DNA from: CAYUIS01 sp964444825
GTDB taxonomy: Bacteria > Chloroflexota > Anaerolineae > B4-G1
Assembly (NCBI GenBank): GCA_964444825.1
Contig: CAYUIS010000101.1
Span: 1-18,948, forward strand
Reading direction: 5' to 3'
Length of the DNA: 18,948 nt
Shown here: positions 7,290 through 13,377 of the stretch, one piece after another
Position numbering within the stretch: the first letter of the stretch is position 1
How the letters are laid out: every line of letters begins with the position of its first letter
Made by a program: the position numbers and the translations under genes
The notes under the pieces: generated by a model
What the model was told of the DNA's origin: nothing
Seen by the model: only the letters and a program-made list of their open reading frames with translations
Databases searched by the model: none

Positions 7290-7335
7290 CTCACCCTCCT
7301 GCCAGTCGGGTTCTGAGCACCACCGGCCGGTAGAG

Positions 7336-7380
7336 CACCCGCCAGTTGGCCCTCCGCCGGTAGGCCCTCCGCCGATAGGC
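7336..7380. repeat. Three 15-bp tandem repeats between amidase and yigZ
   Basis: Units 7336-7350, 7351-7365 and 7366-7380 follow CCTCCGCCGGTAGGC; the last two differ at one base and the first is more diverged. The array lies in the 97-nt gap between the amidase stop and the yigZ ribosome-binding site. Nothing shows a function; slippage-generated spacer DNA is the simplest reading. Confidence 0.75.
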
Positions 7381-7386
7381 CCTCAT

Positions 7387-9093
7387 TTACCCTTCCAGTA
7401 TCGGGTAGAACACCCGCGGCGGTTGCCGCTCCACGACTCGCTCGGCGGCCAGCGCCAGGCGCAAAAGGACCGGCTCTTGCCAGGCCCGGCCCATCGCCTG
7501 CATCCCGATCGGCCGCCCGGCGTCGTCGTACCCGGCCGGGAAGGAGATAGCCGGCAGTCCGGTCATATTGGCCTGCGTCGTAAAGCGCATAATCTCCATC
7601 AGCGTGCTGAGATCCGATTCGCCATCGGGCAGGGCGGCAGGAGGAATGGGCGGTGCGGTCAGCCCGGTCGTCGGCGTGATGATCACATCCACCTTTTTCA
7701 GGGCCCGGCCAAAGCTGACCATCATCTGAGTGCGCACCCGCTGGGCCTTGATATAGTCGCGGGCCGTGAACATCCGGGCCAACGCCAGGTTGATCCGTAC
7801 GTCCAGCCCGTGCTCGCGGTGAAAAGCCTCGTATGTGTGACCCAAGGCCTGGGTCATCTCGCCCGCGATCGTGATCGTGTGGGCCACCCGTGCCATCTCC
7901 AGATCGGGGATCGTCACCTCGCGCACGCTCGCCCCCATCCCTTCGAACGTTTTCAGCAGATCCTCGCACGCCGACACGACGTCGGCCTTGGCGTGCCGGA
8001 ACCAGGGCCAGTACACGCCCAGTGTCAGGTCACCCAGATCAAGTCTGTCCCAACCCTCCAGCGTGGGCGCTGGCTGGTGGGCCGACACCGGGTCCTTCGG
8101 GTCCGGACCGGCGATCGCCGCGTACGCCAGGGCGGCGTCGGTAGCGGTAGCTGCCAGCGGGCCCAGGTGAGCGACGCTCCACGCCAACGGCGCAGCCCCG
8201 TGCTCGCTCACCCGGCCAAAGGTCGATTTCAGTCCCACCAGCCCGCAGAACGAGGATGGGATACGGATCGAGCCGCCGCCATCTGCCCCGATGGCCACCG
8301 GGCAGAGGCCCGACGCCACCGCCGCGCCCGGACCGCTCGAGCTGCCCCCCGTGTAGCAGCCAGGATCGTAGGGGTTGCGCGCCGTTCCGTGGTGGGGATT
8401 CAGGCCGGTCACGCCGATGCCGATCTCGTGCATGTTCGCCTTGCCGATCATCAGCGCACCCGCCGCTCGCAGACGGGCCACGACCGTGGCATCCTCCTTG
8501 GCCGGGCTCGTGCCCAGGAAGGCGGTGCCCACGGTGGTGGGGTACGGCGTCACGTCCACCTCATCCTTGACGGCCACCGGCACCCCGTCGAACAGACTCA
8601 GCGGCCGTCCCTCCTGGAGACGCTTCGTCGCTGCCCTGGCCTGTCCCAGAACCTCATCCCGATCCACCGCGATGATGGCCCGCAGCGGCGGATCGGCGCT
8701 ATTGCTGGCCTCGATCGCCTCCAGTACCCTGTGGGCCACCTCCTCCGGCGTCGTCTTGCCCTCCCGATACGCCGCCGCATAGTCGTGGACGGTGGCAAAG
8801 CGAAAGCCAGGACCGGGCTCGGCGGGTGTGGCAGGCCACTCCTCCTCGGGTACACGGGCCGCCGCCGGGGCAGGCGTCCCGCTAACGTGGATCGGCAGGA
8901 GCGTGGGCGGCCCATCGACCCGCCGTTCCCGGTAGCTGGTGATCCCGGCGTTCTGAAGCAAGCTGGGGGCCAGGAGGCCGCCCAGGGGACCCTCCAGCAG
9001 CGCCACCACCAGCCGCAGCGGCAGCCCCGCCAGGTACGGCATACTGACCGACTTGAGATCGTACTCACTTTTCTCGACAAGCTGGCTGTCCAT
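7387..9093 (-). CDS. Amidase-signature hydrolase, plant-FAAH-like
   Basis: A 568-residue amidase-signature enzyme that hydrolyses amide bonds by a Ser-cisSer-Lys triad. Lys176 (GVPVAVKDEVD), cis-Ser251 (TGGSSSGPG) and nucleophile Ser275 (GADGGGSIRIP) are all present, with the usual 24-residue spacing between the two serines. The N-terminal about 100 residues (MPYLAGLPLRLVVALLEGPL) and the C-terminal block (ITPTTGLTAPPIPPAALPDGE) recall plant fatty acid amide hydrolase, as I remember the Arabidopsis protein, rather than GatA. GatA can be set aside because of this extension and the lack of gatB/gatC neighbours. Substrate could be N-acylamides, but this is inference. The start is well supported by GGAGG 6 nt upstream of ATG 9091-9093. 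yigZ follows 97 nt later. A directly repeated TCTGCGTCG/TCTGCGTCC lies in the leader and no clear promoter was found. Confidence 0.92.
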   Translation of the reverse strand: MDSQLVEKSEYDLKSVSMPYLAGLPLRLVVALLEGPLGGLLAPSLLQNAGITSYRERRVDGPPTLLPIHVSGTPAPAAARVPEEEWPATPAEPGPGFRFATVHDYAAAYREGKTTPEEVAHRVLEAIEASNSADPPLRAIIAVDRDEVLGQARAATKRLQEGRPLSLFDGVPVAVKDEVDVTPYPTTVGTAFLGTSPAKEDATVVARLRAAGALMIGKANMHEIGIGVTGLNPHHGTARNPYDPGCYTGGSSSGPGAAVASGLCPVAIGADGGGSIRIPSSFCGLVGLKSTFGRVSEHGAAPLAWSVAHLGPLAATATDAALAYAAIAGPDPKDPVSAHQPAPTLEGWDRLDLGDLTLGVYWPWFRHAKADVVSACEDLLKTFEGMGASVREVTIPDLEMARVAHTITIAGEMTQALGHTYEAFHREHGLDVRINLALARMFTARDYIKAQRVRTQMMVSFGRALKKVDVIITPTTGLTAPPIPPAALPDGESDLSTLMEIMRFTTQANMTGLPAISFPAGYDDAGRPIGMQAMGRAWQEPVLLRLALAAERVVERQPPRVFYPILEG

Positions 9094-9144
9094 ATCTCAC
9101 CTCCGGATAGTGTAGGACGCAGACGACGCAGACTTACTACCAAA

Positions 9145-9242
9145 AGACCCTAAAGGTTTTCATAGGGCGATCGTTTTGGAAGAAATCTCATAACCGTCAG
9201 TTGCTCTATATGTAGAGACCTTGCGCTAAACCTTTAGGGTCT
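9145..9242 (-). mobile_element. Structured inverted-repeat element, copy A (98 bp)
   Basis: Bounded by a perfect 15-bp terminal inverted repeat, AGACCCTAAAGGTTT (9145-9159) and its complement (9228-9242). Its reverse complement aligns along its whole length with 10849-10945 at roughly 85% identity with a single 1-base gap; most differences are transitions. An internal hairpin CTCTA/TAGAG (9204-9217) is kept in the other copy with compensatory changes. It is too short to encode anything. It sits 51 nt upstream of the amidase start with its GGGTCTTTT end facing that gene, and downstream of the PH-like gene terminator. Confidence 0.7.
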
Positions 9243-9272
9243 CATTGATTCCAAGAGAGCCCACACATCAAA

Positions 9273-9298
9273 GGAGGCGACCTCAACCGGCCGCCTCC
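9273..9298 (-). terminator. Terminator-like hairpin after the second PH-like gene
   Basis: GGAGGCG and CGCCTCC form a 7-bp stem that can extend by two inner G-C pairs after one mismatch. On the minus strand it is followed by TTTGATG, a weak U-tract. It lies 37 nt beyond the stop at 9336. Confidence 0.45.
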
Positions 9299-9335
9299 CC
9301 CATATCCTGCCTACTCTTCGGACCCCTCAACGCCA

Positions 9336-9740
9336 CTACTCCAGCCATCCTGCCCCGTCCCGCAACTGAGGCTCGGCCTGGTTGAGGATCTGATCCATAA
9401 TGAAGCGGTATGCCCACAGCGCTTCCTCCGCTCCTTTGAACTCGAAGGTAAAGTTGCCGACCGCCGTGAGCAACGTCATCTCCCCACTCTCACGGGCCGC
9501 GCCGTCCTCATCGCTGATAGCAGCGCCAACTACCCGGTTATACGGTACAGAGACCATGACCCGCTTGTGAAGCAGTACGCCATAGTCACGGAAAATGACA
9601 CGCTGGTCGGTGATGCCCACAAAGCCAGCCCCCCGCCCCTGGCAGTCGAACACGGCATAGAGCGTCTCTCCGGGAATCACATAAGTCTGGATCTGCTGGA
9701 GCTGTTCCTCGTCGTCACACCTGACGTTGACGTTAGGCAT
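9336..9740 (-). CDS. PH-like domain protein, paralogue 2
   Basis: A 134-residue soluble protein, single domain, without TM or signal peptide. The pattern PGETLYAVFDCQG, GFVGITDQRVIFRDYG, VSVPYNRVVGAAISDED and a C-terminal amphipathic helix WAYRFIMDQILN suggests a bacterial PH-like fold (bPH/YokE-type: seven strands and a capping helix). About half of the aligned residues are identical to the protein at 9869-10231, so this is a tandem duplication. No catalytic motif is visible; PH-like folds usually bind lipid or protein. The start is at 9738-9740, with GGAGAGGGTGG just upstream. It lies 128 nt after its paralogue, separated by an imperfect inverted repeat. Confidence that it is a gene is high; the fold assignment is moderate. 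Confidence 0.75.
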   Translation of the reverse strand: MPNVNVRCDDEEQLQQIQTYVIPGETLYAVFDCQGRGAGFVGITDQRVIFRDYGVLLHKRVMVSVPYNRVVGAAISDEDGAARESGEMTLLTAVGNFTFEFKGAEEALWAYRFIMDQILNQAEPQLRDGAGWLE

Positions 9741-9775
9741 ATCCCACCCTCTCCTTCCGCTCTACATCCGTGACT

Positions 9776-9864
9776 AGGTGCTTGTTCATCAATAACTTTG
9801 CACTTTGACGCGAAGACCAAGCGTAGGATCGCTGCAAGAATAAAGTTGTTCTTGAACAAGTGCT
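9776..9864. repeat. Imperfect 25-bp inverted repeat between the PH-like genes
   Basis: AGGTGCTTGTTCA (9776-9788) and TGAACAAGTGCT (9853-9864) are near-complementary, with AACTTTG/AAAGTT continuing the pairing inward. The whole segment is an 89-bp AT-richer palindrome. It could be a further MITE-like remnant or an intercistronic RNA structure that sets different levels of the two paralogues. No target-site duplication was seen. Confidence 0.5.
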
Positions 9865-9868
9865 AACG

Positions 9869-10231
9869 TTAACCGTAGACCTTGTCGATGATAAAACGAT
9901 ACGCCCAGTGCGCCACGTCGGCCTCGATGGGCGTGAACGCAAAGCTGCCGGCGGTCGTGATCAACGTGATTGGGGTGGACCGATAGGCCGCCACACCCTC
10001 ATCGTTGATGGCAACCCCGACCACCTGGGCGTAGGCCACCGAGACGAGCAGCCCATCGCCGACAGGGTTCCCCTGGCGCTGCAGGATGATCCGCCGGTCG
10101 GTGATGCCCACAAACGCGATCTCTTCGCCCTGGCAATCAAAGAGGGTATGGAGCGTTTCTCCGGGGGTGACAGTCTCCTGAATGCGCTGAAACGGTCCTT
10201 GCCCGTTCCTCTTGACCGTAGTCTCGGTCAA
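9869..10231 (-). CDS. PH-like domain protein, paralogue 1 (TTG start)
   Basis: A 120-residue protein that shares the motif series PGETLHTLFDCQG, AFVGITDRRIILQ, VSVAYAQVVGVAIND and HWAYRFIIDKVYG with its downstream neighbour. The same putative bacterial PH-like fold is inferred. No TM, signal peptide or enzyme motif is present. Translation begins at TTG (10229-10231); AAAGGAGA a few bases upstream makes this start convincing, and no ATG or GTG alternative with a Shine-Dalgarno exists. It is the third gene of the XRE-55aa-PH-PH series. Duplicate PH-like proteins behind a regulator could be a sensing or stress module, but nothing in the sequence shows the ligand. Confidence 0.75.
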   Translation of the reverse strand: MTETTVKRNGQGPFQRIQETVTPGETLHTLFDCQGEEIAFVGITDRRIILQRQGNPVGDGLLVSVAYAQVVGVAINDEGVAAYRSTPITLITTAGSFAFTPIEADVAHWAYRFIIDKVYG

Positions 10232-10262
10232 AGCTCTCCTTTGAGAAGAACAACCCAGCCAC

Positions 10263-10285
10263 TCGGGGCGCCTACCCCGCCCCGA
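10263..10285. other. 8-bp GC hairpin upstream of the TTG-start PH-like gene
   Basis: TCGGGGCG and CGCCCCGA pair perfectly around a 7-nt loop. On the minus strand it spans the stop codon of the 55-residue ORF (10272-10274) and precedes the PH-like gene. GTGGCTGGGTTGTTCTT follows, too weak a T-tract to call it an intrinsic terminator. Confidence 0.45.
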
Positions 10286-10439
10286 TGACGACGGGACGTT
10301 CCGCTCTCAAAGACGGAGCCACCACCCACACCCGCTGGTACCGGACCTCCATCCAACCGAGGCACTGGTCTCTCTCTCGGGCGTCCAGCGTAATCCACCA
10401 CAGGTGGAATTCAAGCCGTCTGAGAATCCGCTCTAGCAC
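10272..10439 (-). CDS. Possible 55-residue protein overlapping the XRE gene end
   Basis: The minus strand is open from GTG 10437-10439 to TAG 10272-10274, encoding 55 residues beginning VLERILRRLEFHLWWITLDA (first residue read as Met) and rich in Trp, Arg and Val. GGTGGAG lies about 7 nt upstream of the GTG. The start overlaps the last 29 bases of the XRE gene, as in translationally coupled pairs. Third codon positions are clearly G/C rich, like the neighbours. It fills what would otherwise be a 179-nt hole in a compact gene series. I recognise no domain. It could be a chance frame; absence of homologues with the same frame would argue against it. Confidence 0.4.
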   Translation of the reverse strand: MLERILRRLEFHLWWITLDARERDQCLGWMEVRYQRVWVVAPSLRAERPVVIGAG

Positions 10440-10770
10440 GTCTCCGCTCCACCAGGGCTCGCATCTGGGCGAGCACGATCTCCTGTTCCTCGTCGCTCAA
10501 CCTGCTGAAGAGAAAATCGGCCTCGCGACGAAAGGCGGTGTCGGGAGGGATGGGGTCGAGCATCCCAACGCGAGCCATCACCTCCTGATTCGGGACGAGA
10601 AAAGCACTGGCGATCTTTTTGCACATCCCCACGCTGGGCTTCATCTCCCCCTTGGCCAGATACGCGATGGAACTGTGCGAAACCCCCAGACGCCGCGCCA
10701 TCTCACGCCGGGACCATCCGCGCTCTTGCAGTTGTTCACTGAACCATACTGGGAATTCTGGCTTCATCAT
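10411..10770 (-). CDS. XRE-family HTH transcriptional regulator
   Basis: A 119-residue protein with an N-terminal XRE/Cro-type helix-turn-helix: WSRREMARRLGVSHSSIAYLAKGEMKPS (about residues 19-46), with recognition helix VSHSSIAYL. It continues into a helical segment KKIASAFLVPNQEVM and a C-terminal charged helix LSDEEQEIVLAQMRALVERRR. I choose ATG 10768-10770 (or the adjacent ATG 10765-10767) because a near-consensus promoter at 10776-10803 ends only five bases before it. The mRNA would therefore be leaderless or nearly so, and the upstream in-frame ATG at 10807-10809 would not be transcribed. It heads the series with the 55-residue ORF and two PH-like genes and probably regulates itself and them. 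Two CACACAA copies in and upstream of the promoter could be its operator. Confidence 0.88.
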   Translation of the reverse strand: MMKPEFPVWFSEQLQERGWSRREMARRLGVSHSSIAYLAKGEMKPSVGMCKKIASAFLVPNQEVMARVGMLDPIPPDTAFRREADFLFSRLSDEEQEIVLAQMRALVERRRARADSQTA

Positions 10771-10775
10771 TTTCC

Positions 10776-10803
10776 ATTGTACCACACAAGTCGTCCATGT
10801 CAA
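10776..10803 (-). promoter_or_regulatory. Sigma70-type promoter for the XRE gene (leaderless)
   Basis: TTGACA (10798-10803), a 16-bp spacer and TACAAT (10776-10781) on the minus strand. The -35 is perfect and the -10 one base off. Transcription would begin at about 10767-10770, on the start codon itself. Direct repeats CACACAA at 10783-10789 (in the spacer) and 10817-10823 (upstream of the -35) are 34 bp apart and could bind a repressor. Confidence 0.8.
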
Positions 10804-10848
10804 CTCCAAGCAACGTCACACAACAATTGACAGCAGAAAATCGCCAAT

Positions 10849-10945
10849 AGACCCTAAAGGTTTAGCGTAAGGTTCTTACAGTAAAACAAGTGACGGCTAC
10901 GAGATTTCTTCCAAGACAATCACCTTATGAAAACCTTTAGGGTCT
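10849..10945 (+). mobile_element. Structured inverted-repeat element, copy B (97 bp)
   Basis: Begins AGACCCTAAAGGTTT (10849-10863) and ends with its exact complement (10931-10945). It is the reverse complement of copy A at 9145-9242 with roughly 85% identity. Inside the terminal repeat, CGTAAGGT (10866-10873) can pair with ACCTTATG (10922-10929), extending the stem to about 23 pairs interrupted by a small internal loop. It lies between the divergent XRE and rel genes; its GGGTCTTTT end is 8 bp from the rel -35. Confidence 0.7.
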
Positions 10946-10953
10946 TTTCAACC

Positions 10954-10982
10954 TTGACACACTTTTCGTCGGGGAGTACAAT
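10954..10982 (+). promoter_or_regulatory. Sigma70-type promoter for rel
   Basis: TTGACA (10954-10959), a 17-bp spacer and TACAAT (10977-10982). This is the best promoter in the window. Predicted start is near 10989, giving a leader of about 97 nt. Its location decides the rel start, because in-frame ATG codons upstream of it cannot be used from this transcript. Confidence 0.85.
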
Positions 10983-11005
10983 CGATTCAGAGCCGGACCG
11001 GTTCC

Positions 11006-11093
11006 GAGGAGGCGGCAACCCCCGATGCCACTCCGGTCTTTTCCAGGGATGCTTCCTCCTCTGCAGACCAGGGCCAGAGGCAAAGATGGCTGA
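11006..11093 (+). promoter_or_regulatory. rel leader: possible 22-residue uORF and pairing element
   Basis: An ATG at 11025-11027 opens a 22-codon frame ending at TGA 11091-11093, overlapping the rel start (11086-11088). GAGGAGG (11006-11012) is the only strong Shine-Dalgarno in the leader, but it is 12 nt from this ATG, which is long. It is complementary to CCTCCTC (11055-11061), so the leader could hide it. A leader-peptide role is speculative. Confidence 0.25.
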
Positions 11094-13254
11094 GCGGCGC
11101 CTCCTGAACATCTCGGACTTGATTAAACTCGTGCCTCCCACCGAAAAGGATGGGCAGGCGCGGGCGCTCGTCGAACGCGCCTACACCCTGGCCAACGTGG
11201 CCCACGACGGGCAGATGCGCAAGTCCGGCGATCCCTATATTGAACATCCCCTCTGTGTGGCCTACCTGCTGGCGACCCTGGGAATGGACGCCGACGCCAT
11301 TGCGGCAGGCCTGTTGCACGACGTGGTGGAGGATACCGACGTCGATCTGGTCGCCCTCGAAGCGGCGTTCGGCGCCGAGGTCAGCAGCCTGGTGGACGGG
11401 GTCACCAAGCTAGAGCGCATCGAGGAACAGATCGAACAAGAGCAGAGTGAGAGGCTCCGGGGCGAACAGGAATTGGAGAGTATGCGCAAGATGTTCCTCG
11501 CCATGGCGCAGGACATCCGCGTCGTGATCATCAAGCTGGCCGATCGACTGCACAATATGCGTACCCTGTACGCCCTCAGGCCAGAGCGTCGCAAGACCTA
11601 CGCCCACGAGACGCTAGAGATCTATGCCCCGCTGGCCAATCGGCTGGGTATCTGGCAGTGGAAGTGGGAACTGGAGGACCTGAGCCTGCGTTACATCGAT
11701 CCTGAGACCTACATCGACCTCGCCTCCCTCACCACGGAGCAGCACGAAGAGCGCCAGGATCAGATCCTGCATCACGTTGAAACGCTCAAGCAGAGGATAG
11801 AGGAAGAGGGCATCAAGGGAGAGATCACGGGCCGTCCCAAGCACATCTATTCCATCTTTCGCAAGATGCAGCGCAAGGGTGTTCCCTTCCAGCAGGTCTA
11901 TGATGTGCGTGCGGTGCGCGTGATCACCGACACCGTCTCCGACTGCTACCGCATCCTGGGCATCGTCCACGGCCTGTGGACACCTATACCCGGCGAGTTT
12001 GACGACTATATCGCCACGCCCAAGGACAACGGCTACCAGAGCCTCCACACCGCCGTCATCTGCAGGGACGGCACGACGATGGAGGTTCAGATCCGCACGT
12101 GGATAATGCACCGGACCGCCGAATACGGCGTCGCCGCCCACTGGAGCTACAAGGAGAGTGGCAAGCACGACCAGGCATTCGAAGACAAAATCGCCCTGTT
12201 GCGCTCATGGGGGGAATGGGGGACCGACGCGACCGACGCAGCAGAGTTCATAGACGCGATGAAGACCGACGTCTTCCAGGACAGGGTATACACCTTCACC
12301 CCCAAGGGCAAGCTGATCGAACTGCCCATCGGCGCGACGCCCATAGACTTTGCCTACCAGATTCACACCGAGATCGGCCACCACTGCCGGGGAGCGCGTA
12401 TCAACGGCAAAATGAAAGGTCTGGACACCCAGCTCAAGACCGGGGATCGGGTACAGATCCTGACCACCCGGCGCGGCGGACCCAGCCGCGACTGGCTGAA
12501 TCCCCATCTAGGCTATGTCAAGACCAGCCGCGCCCGAACCAAGATACGCCAGTGGTTCCGCCGCCAGGATCGGGTACAGAACATCGTCCAAGGCCGGGAT
12601 ATCGTCGAGCGCGAACTGAAACGGCTGGGCATTGATAACCTGAGTCACGAGGCGGTCGCCACGCTGTTCGGACCCGACAAACTGGAAGACTTTCTCGCCA
12701 GGGTCGGCTTTGGGGACATCAACAGCCAGCAGATCGCGAGCAAGATCGCCGAAACTCGCCCCAGCGAGGTCGAGCAGGAGCCACCCCCGCCGGTACCCAC
12801 CCCTCCAGTCACGACGGTCGAGGGGATCCAGATCCAGGGTACCGGCGGCCTGCTCACGCGGCTGGCGCAGTGCTGCCATCCCCTGATCGGGGACGAGATC
12901 GTGGGCTACGTCACCCGGGGGCGAGGGGTCACCATTCACCGCAGCGATTGTGCCAACATCCTCGCTCTGGAGGACATTGAGCGCCTGATCGAGGTCAGTT
13001 GGGGCACGCGAGGCCAAACGATGCCCGTTACGATCCGTATCACCGCCTTTGATCGTGCCGGCCTGCTGAGCGAGATCTCTAACATCATCGGGGCGGAGGG
13101 CATCAACATCGCGGGCGTCAACCACAAGCTGGACCACAACATCACCACGCTGTACATCACAATAGAGGTCGATGACATCGCCCAACTGAGCCGGGTGCTG
13201 GCCAAGATCGAACGCCGCCCCAACGTGACTGAGGCCCGCCGGCACACGGTGTAG
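11086..13254 (+). CDS. rel: RelA/SpoT-family (p)ppGpp synthetase/hydrolase
   Basis: A 722-residue long RSH protein of the stringent response, making and probably degrading (p)ppGpp. Domains in order: HD hydrolase (about 30-185) with intact H54, HD78-79, E82-D83 and LADRLHNMRT (D153); synthetase (about 230-350) with IYSIFRKM, PKDNGYQSLHT and EVQIRT; TGS (about 398-460) with VYTFTPKGKLIELP; a conserved helical region; zinc-finger-like CCHP (596-599) with H618 and C622; and ACT (about 647-722). Pro-rich residues 563-574 are a linker. The synthetase motif at 304-307 is EFDD, the EXDD form described for monofunctional RelA, although the hydrolase site looks intact. The start is ATG 11086-11088 with AGAGG nearby; in-frame codons upstream precede the promoter. 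It is the only plus-strand gene and converges on the SurA-like gene. Confidence 0.95.
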   Translation: MAERRLLNISDLIKLVPPTEKDGQARALVERAYTLANVAHDGQMRKSGDPYIEHPLCVAYLLATLGMDADAIAAGLLHDVVEDTDVDLVALEAAFGAEVSSLVDGVTKLERIEEQIEQEQSERLRGEQELESMRKMFLAMAQDIRVVIIKLADRLHNMRTLYALRPERRKTYAHETLEIYAPLANRLGIWQWKWELEDLSLRYIDPETYIDLASLTTEQHEERQDQILHHVETLKQRIEEEGIKGEITGRPKHIYSIFRKMQRKGVPFQQVYDVRAVRVITDTVSDCYRILGIVHGLWTPIPGEFDDYIATPKDNGYQSLHTAVICRDGTTMEVQIRTWIMHRTAEYGVAAHWSYKESGKHDQAFEDKIALLRSWGEWGTDATDAAEFIDAMKTDVFQDRVYTFTPKGKLIELPIGATPIDFAYQIHTEIGHHCRGARINGKMKGLDTQLKTGDRVQILTTRRGGPSRDWLNPHLGYVKTSRARTKIRQWFRRQDRVQNIVQGRDIVERELKRLGIDNLSHEAVATLFGPDKLEDFLARVGFGDINSQQIASKIAETRPSEVEQEPPPPVPTPPVTTVEGIQIQGTGGLLTRLAQCCHPLIGDEIVGYVTRGRGVTIHRSDCANILALEDIERLIEVSWGTRGQTMPVTIRITAFDRAGLLSEISNIIGAEGINIAGVNHKLDHNITTLYITIEVDDIAQLSRVLAKIERRPNVTEARRHTV

Positions 13255-13257
13255 TGG

Positions 13258-13309
13258 TCAGAAACCAGGTTTTTTCGTGTAAGCGAAGCGACAAAACCTG
13301 GTTTCTCTG
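13258..13309 (+). repeat. Small inverted-repeat element, short copy after rel
   Basis: TCAGAAACCAGGTTTTTTCG (13258-13277) and AAAACCTGGTTTCTCTG (13293-13309) match exactly the two ends of the longer copy at 16200-16306, in the same orientation. AGAAACCAGGTTTT and its complement form a 14-bp stem. The inner part is only 15 bp, so this is a deleted or minimal form. It starts three bases after the rel stop and may serve as rel's 3' hairpin. Confidence 0.75.
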
Positions 13310-13311
13310 TT

Positions 13312-13346
13312 CAAAAAAAGACCTCAGGGGTTGCCCCCTGAGGTCT
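13312..13346 (-). terminator. Strong intrinsic terminator of the rpsF-ssb-rpsR-SurA-like unit
   Basis: AGACCTCAGGGG (13319-13330) and CCCCTGAGGTCT (13335-13346) form a perfect 12-bp stem with a 4-nt loop. On the minus strand it runs directly into seven T. It begins 31 nt beyond the SurA-like stop codon. Confidence 0.92.
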
Positions 13347-13377
13347 GAGCTTGTGTATCGACCTGAGAGCCGTTCGC

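Noticed and set aside
6183..7316. Long plus-strand frame (377 codons) with repeated segments, plus 140-codon plus-strand and 144-codon minus-strand frames across the 180-bp repeats
   Set aside because: They stay open only because the repeat length is a multiple of 3. They run antisense to yigZ or have no Shine-Dalgarno and no family resemblance.
7183..9153. 656-codon plus-strand frame antisense to the amidase
   Set aside because: A shadow of the GC-rich amidase codons. The amidase has all catalytic motifs and an excellent ribosome-binding site; the shadow has low-complexity Arg/His/Pro composition.
10927..11085. 53-codon N-terminal extension of rel
   Set aside because: It begins inside the repeat element and upstream of the TTGACA-17-TACAAT promoter, so it would not be transcribed from it; ATG 11086 fits the family start.
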